Shown here piece by piece: positions 49,729 through 64,000 of a DNA stretch of 64,000 nucleotides. The position numbers and the translations under genes are program-made. Each line of letters opens with the position of its first letter. Within the stretch, counting starts at the first letter, position 1. This stretch comes from Beroe ovata. Lineage: Eukaryota; Ctenophora; Nuda; Beroida; Beroidae. The notes under the pieces were generated by a model, which saw only the letters and a program-made list of their open reading frames with translations, had not been told where the DNA came from and searched no databases. The stretch spans positions 74,053-138,052 of the forward strand of contig CAMPET010000134.1 in the NCBI GenBank assembly GCA_946803715.1. Reading direction: 5' to 3'.

Positions 49729-51429
49729 CTATACCTTGCAGATGGTAGCACTGTGAATCTTGATGTGTGTGTCCCAATCGTTGAGAAGGAATGATGAAAT
49801 GATGTCATTCACTTGATGAGATCGGTCTATTGGTAACATGTGTCCGCCGTCTAGAATATGTAGTACTGACCTGCAAATTTATTAGGTTATAAGGAAACGA
49901 TGGGGATATTACGTGATTCATTTACAGTGCTCGATGACATCTTCATCTTCGTTTAACAGGTCGTGGAAAATAATCCTTAATTCATTATCGAGTGACTGAT
50001 GGAGCAGCGGAGTAAGGGAGTTTCATTATACCAAGGTAAAATAAAGCTCTTGCAAGATTGCACCGCTAAAGTATTACTGGTAAATTAATTTCTAGTCCTT
50101 TTTGTCACTGTTCTTACATAGAAGTAGCATGAGTTACGGGTTGCTGAAATCTCCATTTATTCTGAAGCATTGATCGTGCGTCATACTAAAATCATCACGA
50201 CAAGCAATATTAATCTGACAATATATTACATGGAGATTAATCTGTGTAGCGATCTAAAATACAACTTTACAACGTCGAGTGTGGCAATGCAGCATGACGG
50301 AGGAATCTGTCAAGTAAGATAGAATATATGAAATTGAAAGAATATATTCAGAAGTTCGCAAACTCATGTATAGTCAAGTTACCATGATTGTTCACGTACA
50401 GTATTCCAAAGCTTACCTTGGTAGAACCTGGTTCATGGATATTTCATCAGCGATGGAGCTGAACTTGTCATGTTTCCCAACCATAAGGAGAACTGGACAT
50501 GAAATGAGAGCATGGTAAGCCTCATCCCCCTCATCCCATCTCTGCCCTCTCATAACATGTTGCAGACATGGCATCTCAATGCTCAACAGTTCAGAGTCGG
50601 ACAAAAGAGCTGAGCTGGGTGAGGTCCGGAAACATACCTGATGAAAGTAACTTAATAGTATATTAAAGGAAAACTTGATGGTGTTAATGGAAGCTTAGCA
50701 AATAACTTGGACATACATTTCTTACAACTTACATCTCTGAATATTTTGAGGATAAGAGGTCGGAGACAGGAGAGAACTGGAGTTGGAAGGGAGAAGAGGG
50801 AAAATGTGTCTGGAGATAGTGCATAGGGACCGCCACCACTGATCAGCACTACTTTCTGAATCTTTGATCTCCTTTCAGTGCAAATGACTGAGCATAGGCT
50901 GAAAAAGTATTGTCAATCATAAGAGCCATAATCAATGGTCAGTTATGATTCATCATTGAATTACTCGATTCAATAGACATACCTTGTACCATAGGAGTGT
51001 CCAATCAAAGTGTTGTTACTATTGACTGAGTGCTTGTCAAATAATGACAATGCATCATAACAATACTGATCAAAGGAAAACATGTAAGTCTCTTGGAAGG
51101 CACTAGTTTTGCTCTTGCCATGTCCAAACATATCACAAGTTATCACTCTATAACCCAATGTCAGAAAATGATTGATCTGGAATTTGAAGTGTCGATAGGT
51201 GCCACCAGCTCCATGGTAAAGGAATATTGTGGCATTGTTGTGATTCTGAGGACATCTGCAAAAATTGGGAAAATCAGGTATTCCTTCAGATTAGAGGCCT
51301 TAACAAGAGATACTGTCATAATCTTAAAAATTACCTCTCAAAAACCACTATCTTCCTTCTCTTGCGAATTTCTTCAACCTTTTCAAATGCTGAATAAGCA
51401 TCACCATCAGGTACCACTTTATTTGGCAT
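49729..51429 (-). CDS. ABHD8: ABHD8-like alpha/beta hydrolase
   Basis: Five minus-strand exons join in phase: 51335-51429, 50983-51255, 50733-50898, 50417-50637 and 49729-49870, giving 298 residues. Visible features are the oxyanion segment FLYHGAGGTYRHF, the strand VITCDMFGHGKS, the nucleophile elbow GHSYG, and KVVLISGGGPYALSP, which follows ABHD8's INGGGPTALEP. Also seen are RGQRWDEGDEAYHALISCP (ABHD8 GQ-W-EGDE-YHA) and VGKHDKFSS with the acidic residue. The catalytic His lies in LDGGHMLPIDRSHQVN. Ser, Asp and His are all present, so it should be an active serine hydrolase; its substrate is unknown. It lacks the long N-terminal extension of vertebrate ABHD8. Members of the ABHD4/5 group are less similar. 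It is divergent from the CDK4/6 gene. Confidence 0.82.
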
Positions 51430-51604
51430 AACATGGGTTCATGGCTTGTACCTGCCCATAACCAGAGTATTTCAACAATAAATGTGCAAAACTATGACCT
51501 TATTTTGATAGATTAAAATGAAGAGAAGGTCTGATGAGCCTCACTGAGCTGACAAATGAGAATCTTCATCATTTATATCCAACTTGATGCACATTTCAGA
51601 ACAC

Positions 51605-51695
51605 TTGTAGGGTTTTTCCCTACCGTCGGCGTCGCGCAATTGTAATTCCACCCGGGATAAAATCCCGCCAGTGAGGGTAGGGAGAAATCCTACAA
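51605..51695. mobile_element. Short TIR element (MITE-like), copy 1, 91 bp
   Basis: Begins TTGTAGGGTTTTTCCCTACC and ends GGTAGGGAGAAATCCTACAA, terminal inverted repeats of about 20 bases. It is flanked on both sides by the identical 9-mer TCAGAACAC (51596-51604 and 51696-51704), a target-site duplication. No coding capacity, so non-autonomous. A 9 bp duplication is typical of Mutator-like elements (8-11 bp), and Merlin elements also give 8-9 bp. The family is unidentified. Confidence 0.88.
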
Positions 51696-52009
51696 TCAGA
51701 ACACGTGCTTAGAAGAAATAATATCATAAATTACATAATCATCGAATAACATTCTCAAACTGGGCTTGAATGCAATGGTAGCTCCTGTCAAATGAATTTA
51801 ACTAGAAGAGCGTTACAAGTTAGAATCACTCATGCCTTCACTGCAAGAAATAGAATTGGAATATATTGAATAGCATAGAATGTTCTAGACAGAATGATAT
51901 GATGATTATTAAAAAAGGGCATCGATACTTATTATAGTTATAATTATTTGTAAAATGTTATCTGACAATCAATTTTTATTGCATAATTTGAGGCTTGCAT
52001 CAGCGATCT

Positions 52010-52082
52010 TTGTAGGATTTTACCCTACCGTCGGTGCGCGCGATTTTCAATCCGCCAGCAAGGGTAGGGTGAAATCCTACAA
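52010..52082. mobile_element. Short TIR element (MITE-like), copy 2, 73 bp
   Basis: Begins TTGTAGGATTTTACCCTACC and ends GGTAGGGTGAAATCCTACAA. It shares its terminal repeats and the CCGTCGG core with copy 1 but differs in the centre. It is flanked by a perfect 9 bp duplication CAGCGATCT (52001-52009 and 52083-52091). Two copies with different targets of equal length show real transposition. Confidence 0.9.
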
Positions 52083-52935
52083 CAGCGATCTCGACTACTG
52101 TTTCTAGCGCGTGGGGAAAATTCATGAACATATGACAGATCACTAAAATATAAAAGTCAAATTGAGTGTACACGTTGCGACCTTTTTATTTTTAAGTGAT
52201 CTGCACTGAAAGATCGTCATTCAAAAGTCGTTTCGTTTATATTTACAAACCACGGAGACGCGCAACGCGCGCGGAGCATTTGGGTACGGTCACGTAGCGC
52301 GGATACCCTAAACAAAGTCAAATGACTTTTGACAAATTGACAAGCATTATAACTGCATCATAAACTGCATCTATAATCTGCAATTAAACAAATTTGAAAC
52401 GCGCGCCTTGGTGGCCGGCGCGCCGCGCGCCGCGCGTGAAACCGAGGTCAAGGTCCATTTGATCCAACATGAAATGAAATGAAATTGATCTTGCGTAGTT
52501 CAACAATTATTATTATTATCGTCTTATTTTCGTTTATATGGTTGAGATAAAGATTGTGTGAGTTGAAGTTGCCTTATATCTTGTGCTGTATAAGTGCTGG
52601 TGAAATTATTTATCTATTCATTTATTAATGTTGTTGGTTGATATATGTAACAACGGTAATGTAATTCATTCTATTTATTTGTTCTTTCATTTAACTATTA
52701 GTTTAGATATCAGACTCTTTTCTCTCATATGTTAATCCTTGAATTGGAAAATCAATATACAAAGTCTTTTCATTGATGGGACTTCTCATTGACATGAACA
52801 ATAAGAATACTACAGACTGTAAGGCTCAATAAGTAGTTGTCTATTGATATGAATTGAAATTTTTATTGCACTTGATCTTGGAACTCATATCTAGTTAACT
52901 TGTATATAATCACTTTCTGGCAAGCTTAGTATGGG

Positions 52936-59090
<6,155 letters not shown>

Positions 59091-60231
59091 AGGGGGATTG
59101 TGTCGGTGCTACATTAGGTTAGTTTGTACTTCTTGCGTGAAACATGAACTGTTAGGTGGGAAGCACTGACAGTTCAGACATGGTTTTTATACCACGACAC
59201 ATAGCCTTACCCGCTATAATTATCATGATCTTCATCTGTGTTCAGGTTCCTCTTATTTCACAGAATAACCCGTGGTATATAACCCGTGGTATATATATAT
59301 ATATGTGAGAATAGGTGCAAAATCCATGTGTTGGTTTACCATTAACTTGCACAATAGGTTCCATTGTTACATGGGGTACATCCAATAAATAGACTATTGT
59401 TAGGCTACAATTACAATTAATTCAACATCACTACAAACTTCTTGATGCAAATAGCATTCTGTGTAAAGTGCGTGTGATCTACAATAGGTTAAATAAACAT
59501 AACAGCCACACCCTTATAGTTATACAAACAATTCATAGTTTATTGAACTTGATAGGTTTTTAAAGCTGCTACAAATGTATGGAAAGGTTGACATTTTTAC
59601 TTTTACATCTAGGCTTATCCTTATTAATCATAGATAATGTTTTGTACTTACGTTGAACTATACAAAAACACTATTCATATCAATAGCCAAGCCCAAGTAT
59701 AGGTACGGGGCTTATATTAACACTGACAACAACTCTATATTTCAAGTTTATGTTTTTAATTTAATTTATTGCAGGACTTTTCTGTTAGTAACATCAAACA
59801 TGAGGAAATTCCAGTTAACGGAAAAAATCTCCTTGTAATTTCCATGCATCATAAAGTTCATCATAAGGTTCAAATAACCCTAGGATTTTGTTGCGGCTGC
59901 ACCGATTTTGAGGTTTAGTATAAGCTAGAAACTCCATCAATGCCTTTCTTTTATAAAGTTTTTAACTCTACCTTGTCAATTTTTAACCTTTTAATCAAGG
60001 ATTTCACGATTTTGGAAGCCCTGTTTTAAATTTATATTTGTTGCTTTTGCTCCCATATATTCTTACATTGGATCAACAAGAAGTGAAATCGCTGTGTTTA
60101 CTAGTAATAAACGTATTCACCCGGACCCAAAGCAGCTAACGAAAATATCATAAAATCACGGCATAAAACCATAATTTGATATGGCATAAACTTAAAGCTA
60201 AACTGAAACACCCCTAATTATCTCCCTGTCT
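59091..60231. other. Intergenic, AT-rich, convergent 3' ends
   Basis: 1.1 kb between the ends of CDK4/6 (+) and the sulfotransferase-like gene (-). AATAAA-type signals occur (for example 59383 and 59491). A (TA)n-like stretch lies at 59288-59304. No ORF of note. Confidence 0.6.
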
Positions 60232-61512
60232 CTAGTTTTCGTACGAAGTCCAGCAGTTAGGAAAATTGGTTATCTTACAATCAGGTCCCGTCAACTCAAT
60301 CCCAAACTCATCTCTCGCGATCCTCCTCGCCCACTCCAGTGCCTCCTCGGCCACATCCACGCTCCGCTTCCGCAGCAAGGCCCGGCTGAGTGGAGCATAC
60401 TTCCCCTGGGAGTCCCGGTCCAGGGCACGCAACCCGTTAGGAATGTGCTCCTCCCCTATCCCAATTTGGCGGTAGAGACTTTTGCAGAACCCCTCCTTGT
60501 TCTCCAGCAGGGTCTCGTAGCTGTACGATTTGATGTTTTTCCGTTGTCCAGCCTCCAGAATGAAGGGATGCATTTGGACCAGTGCGTTGAAAAGGATTTT
60601 CTTCTGAGGGTCACTCTCTTTCACCTTGTTCCAAATCCGTTTGTACTTCAGTGGCAAGCCGTTTATAAAGTAGTTACCTATTCTCCTGGAGAAGATGGGC
60701 CCCGACAACTTGAGGTAGGAAGTGAGGACTGGTCTGAGGGCCCGGTACATGAACATCTCCGATATTTGGGGCAGGGCATGCCGGGCAATATGGGGCATGC
60801 TTCCTGTCAGTGTAGGGAACACCTTTATAAAGTATTTAGTTTCCGGGTCTTTGGCTAGGAGGAGGAGACATGTCTTGATCAGTTTTATGTCCTGTACGCT
60901 GTTCTTTGACACCACTACGTCCTTCTCATTCGATAGTCTCATGACGTGGTCCAGAGCGTTAGGTCCACAGATAGACACAACTTGTCCACTACAGTGCACA
61001 AGTTGTGTCATTAGGGTGGAGCCACACCGACCTATAATGTAGAGCAGGGATATGTTGCTGCCATCCTGACTTGGCTTACTGTCGATGTACCTGAACACAG
61101 CCTCGTGCGATGCCATCAGTACTTCCTCGGTTGAATCATGTTGCACAGTCGCAAAGAATGGATACTCATCGCCGTTGTAGAGATCAATCCCCGGACGTGA
61201 CTTGACAAACACAAACTTGTCCTTCTCCACGGCGTACAGTGTCACGTCATCCCTCTCCACGAAGGTCATGTCCTCAAGCGACTGGAATGTCTTGAGGAAG
61301 AGACGCTGGTCACTCAGTTGCGTTCCTATGACCTTTGTGTTGAGGAGTGCCTTGTATCGGAATAGTTTGGTGTCTTTTTGTAGACGGTCTGACCGACACG
61401 GTCCACACAGGATATCCAGGATGAACTGTAGGATACGTGTGGTGGCCACACTTGAGTAGAGGAGGATGAGAGCAATTACTTGCTCTAGGATCCAGGACAG
61501 TTTCCAGGCCAT
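60232..61512 (-). CDS. Membrane-anchored sulfotransferase-like protein
   Basis: Intronless, 426 residues. The N terminus is a signal anchor (WILEQVIALILLYSSVATT), giving the type II topology of Golgi sulfotransferases. LLYIIGRCGSTLMTQLV (about residues 157-171) fits the 5'-phosphosulfate loop, with GRCGST where classical enzymes have R-x-G-ST. A second segment, DVVVSKNSVQDIKLIKTCLL, contains a Ser after a buried strand and may correspond to the 3'-phosphate region, but it is not canonical. The protein resembles large invertebrate families of sulfotransferase-domain proteins of unknown substrate. PAPS-dependent transfer is inferred from the P-loop only. The start is the first ATG and directly precedes the hydrophobic anchor. 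Confidence 0.65.
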   Translation of the reverse strand: MAWKLSWILEQVIALILLYSSVATTRILQFILDILCGPCRSDRLQKDTKLFRYKALLNTKVIGTQLSDQRLFLKTFQSLEDMTFVERDDVTLYAVEKDKFVFVKSRPGIDLYNGDEYPFFATVQHDSTEEVLMASHEAVFRYIDSKPSQDGSNISLLYIIGRCGSTLMTQLVHCSGQVVSICGPNALDHVMRLSNEKDVVVSKNSVQDIKLIKTCLLLLAKDPETKYFIKVFPTLTGSMPHIARHALPQISEMFMYRALRPVLTSYLKLSGPIFSRRIGNYFINGLPLKYKRIWNKVKESDPQKKILFNALVQMHPFILEAGQRKNIKSYSYETLLENKEGFCKSLYRQIGIGEEHIPNGLRALDRDSQGKYAPLSRALLRKRSVDVAEEALEWARRIARDEFGIELTGPDCKITNFPNCWTSYEN

Positions 61513-62341
61513 GGTATACAGTATAACTCTACACTTCCTGGGAAATTGAGATTGAATTAAACATGGTGTGACTTCAATAGGTGTGGCAATATGCTAACAC
61601 ACAGCTACTACCTCACACCACAAAAAATTCAAATATCGAATCGTGCAACTGCAAGTTGTGAGTCGAAATTTTGCTTCTCACAAAGTTACAAATTGAGGAG
61701 AACGAATAATGTCCTCTGCAGATGCAATGTGGTTAACAGGCACCGAAGCAATTGCAACACTCAAGCCACACCACACACGAAACCCATGATAAAAGTAAGT
61801 AATTAGCAGATTGTTCTGAGTAATTGAAAATGATCGGCAACATAATAATGATAATCCCTATTATAATTGATCAATAACAATTTTACATGCATTTGGATCG
61901 TTGGGGCTATTTAAATTGCGGTACAGCATAGTTAGGCTACTATAGGGGGAGTGGGATAATTGGAACAATGGACCCGATTAACATATGGAAACACAGATCC
62001 TTTCATTCTTTCAATAAAATCACTGAGTTGGAGTAAAATTACTCATTTATCAAATTTCTGAATTCCTTTCAGCACGCTCAGATAAATCGTGCATTTGATT
62101 TTGAGCGGTCTCATGGTTTATGATTGTCATGAACAATTGAAACACTTTCATCTTTCAAACGAAGAGTAAAAGTTGACGCGAATAGTAGAATCTCAATCTC
62201 ATACTTAAACATTAGCAAATGGGAATGTTCAAAGCCACGACTGTCTCCCCAACTTTGAAATAAAAATTAAATAAGTAAAAAGTTAAAACAGACGTTCAAA
62301 GAAACCATTTCGCCCCCATAAAATCAGAAAAAATCCGTCCT
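61513..62341. other. Intergenic region upstream of the sulfotransferase-like gene
   Basis: About 830 AT-rich bases. It holds the promoter of the sulfotransferase-like gene and the 3' flank of the helicase gene. I see no distinct motif or coding sequence. Confidence 0.5.
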
Positions 62342-63453
62342 TCACTTGATCTCGAAATCATTCCTGTATATTTTAGACACAAAAGCGGCCGGATTGTCCT
62401 TGAGCCAGGGGTCTACCTCCACTTTTCTCCTCATCCTTACACCACTCTCCTCCTCCTCTACAACCACATTGCTACTCTTCAGTCGGGTTGTCTTGGCTGG
62501 ATTTGTCATCGTGTGGTTGAAATTCATCGCGTCCTTGTCCTGCACGAATTTGATCTTGTTGTAGAGAGGAACATCGTAATCCGAGAGGATGTTGACGACA
62601 GTCCCAGGTTTTCCCATCCTGGCAGTCCTTCCAACACGGTGAAGGTATCCCACGGAGTCCACGGGGAGTTGAGCGTTGATCACCTGAACAGAGTTGAGTC
62701 AGTGTGTTCAGAGTGGATGATAAGATATGACCCAAACAGCATCTATTAATAGACAAGGATAGAATTTATTCTCACCATATCTAAATCAGGGATGTCCAGC
62801 CCCCGTGATGCGATGTCAGATGCAATAAGTATCCTGATGCTACCCCTCCCTATACGCTTCACTACAGCAGCTCGCTCCTGAACAGATTAATAACAATCAG
62901 GAGGAGAGGTTATGCACAATCCGTGACCAGCAAGCGATGTGGAATAAAATAGTAGTTTTTCACGTATCATACCTCACGCGTTAAAGACCCTGATAGTCTG
63001 TACACTTGCCGAGCAAGTTCAGAGACAGATTTACATGGCGACTGTTTGAGGTAGTTGATCAGGTTACGGTACAGGATGTTGACCGAGTCGGCACTGTTTA
63101 GGAATATCAGGATTTTGGTATCGGGATGCTGGACTTCCTCTAGAATTGCTGTGGGATTGGTGAGGTGGGGATACAGTTGCAAATGTAAACATGCATTTCC
63201 ATTTTCATCATCCATTTTCAACCCCACTGGAACATAAGGCAGTTGTTAAAAGCAACATAGAGTATCCTCCCGGAACTTACGATCAAGATCCTCTGGTATG
63301 TGAATGGCTATATCATCCTCTCTTACTCCTATATCATCGAGTTCATCGTATCCTTCTGGAACAAAATCAGAGATCTGAGGCTGGTGCGGTGAGCAGTAGA
63401 TCTGCCCTATCAGTCCCAGGATGGACCTCGTGAAATCTTCTTCCTCGACATAC
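62342..63453 (-). CDS. DEAD-box RNA helicase, C-terminal half (5' end outside or not located)
   Basis: Four minus-strand exons join in phase: 63281-63453, 62973-63226, 62776-62877 and 62342-62683 (stop), about 290 residues of the C-terminal RecA-like domain. Motif IV is TKILIFLNSADSVNILYRNL and motif V is RILIASDIASRGLDIPDLDM. The helicase core closes with VINAQLPVDSVGYLHRVGRTARMGKPG (62603-62683), where HRVGRTAR is motif VI, the arginine finger. The tail is acidic then Lys/Arg rich. Motifs Q to III lie upstream and are not in view, so the gene runs off the right edge. The first visible exon is unusually acidic (VREDDIAIHIPEDLD), an insert between the two lobes. DDX51-type ribosome-biogenesis helicases are the closest I can suggest, but the subfamily is uncertain. 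Confidence 0.85.
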
Positions 63454-64000
63454 CTGTGTTACACCAAGTTGTGAAATTTACAGCAACGTTCATGTACAGT
63501 TCGTGTACAGTTCATGCAGAGTGAGAGAGAAATGGAACGGGAATCAATTTACACCTCCAATGAGTGGTGAGATTTGGTGGGGTGTCGTGTACACCGCCAG
63601 TTCTTGCCAAAACAGGAGATATTTCGTGGAAACTCAGCCATTTGTTCAAGTTGTTTCCACCGCCTTCCTTCTCTGGAACAGTAATTCAAATGTCACATTG
63701 CGCGCTGTCACAATTTACTCAAAGAGGGTCTTCTCGAGTCTATAGCAGTCACGTGAACAAGTCACGTACAGTTTCAGCACTTCATTTTCATTTTACCGCG
63801 AAAAAAACGCTCTTCTACTCAAATAACATGTCAACATCTTCTACATTTCCAGTTTTGGGAGTTTTAGCTACCACCAACCAACAATAAGTGGCAAGCATGC
63901 CTAATTATTTTAGTACGCGCAGCTAGTTTGAACTTTGGGATGCGCGCGGCTCCGCAGATAGAAATTGAGAATCACGCGCGAAGTTGTCTGAAATATTCAC
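63454..64000. other. Probable 5' intron or upstream region of the helicase gene
   Basis: About 550 bases beyond the first visible helicase exon. No further in-phase helicase exon can be recognised up to the window edge. GC-rich words (GGGATGCGCGCGGCTCCGC, 63937-63956) at the end hint at a promoter nearby or a transition, nothing firmer. Confidence 0.35.

Larger units (their letters stand above)
51430..52935. promoter_or_regulatory. Divergent region between ABHD8-like gene and CDK4/6, with two MITE-like insertions
   Basis: 1.5 kb. The stretch 52250-52445 is rich in CGCGC motifs (for example GGCGCGCCGCGCGCC) and may be the promoter area. Two short inverted-repeat elements with target duplications are listed separately. 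No ORF is seen. Confidence 0.45.

Overview
This window is animal nuclear DNA. Genes are split into exons by short GT-AG introns, typically 60-400 bases. The gene set includes metazoan families: a CDK4/6-type kinase, a CDKL kinase, a secreted astacin protease, a laminin-G-like membrane protein, a Tudor-domain protein and an ABHD8-like hydrolase. Intergenic DNA is AT-rich and full of (CA)n/(TG)n tracts. Unmethylated-looking CGCGCG stretches and compact spacing point to an invertebrate with a small genome, perhaps an early-branching marine animal. I cannot name the species. Five N gaps mark contig joins. At least two of them sit between near-identical direct copies, which suggests an assembly that kept both haplotypes in places.

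Layout. 1-1923 (-): 3' part of a CDKL2/3-like kinase, head to head with 3278-4811 (+) APEX2. A tight same-strand run follows: a seven-bladed WD40 protein (5029-6541), ZPR1 (6916-8238), mitochondrial GUF1/EF4 (8620-10641) and the WD40 half of an EDC4-like decapping scaffold (10824-13432). An intronless astacin lies at 13793-14842 (-). Next come a Tudor-domain gene (15792-19007) and a Ser-rich plus coiled-coil gene whose end resembles the C-terminal part of EDC4 (19451-22192). These three plus-strand pieces could be separate genes or one large fused gene, because exon phases permit both. 23906-27319 (+) is an unrecognised Cys-rich single-pass membrane protein. 28172-32360 holds a roughly 2 kb direct duplication around an N, and its second copy leads into a gene ending at 36415 with a possible Tubby/scramblase-like fold. 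36416-43843 is gene-poor. 43844-46924 (+) is a LamG-like type I membrane protein. 46925-49728 holds a second duplication around an N with an unrecognised minus-strand coding exon. 49729-51429 (-) is ABHD8-like. 52936-59090 (+) is CDK4/6 with an unusual tail. 60232-61512 (-) is a sulfotransferase-like protein and 62342-63453 (-) is the 3' part of a DEAD-box helicase.

The most interesting items are four. First, the CDK4/6 tail is packed with 14 full CDK-consensus sites. Second, an EDC4-like WD40 region and an EDC4-like coiled coil lie on either side of a Tudor gene. Third, two 73-91 bp terminal-inverted-repeat elements each have a perfect 9 bp target-site duplication. Fourth, a perfect 104 bp inverted repeat lies inside a CDK intron. 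Exon joins were inferred by eye from open frames, GT-AG sites and phase consistency, and none were tested against transcripts.
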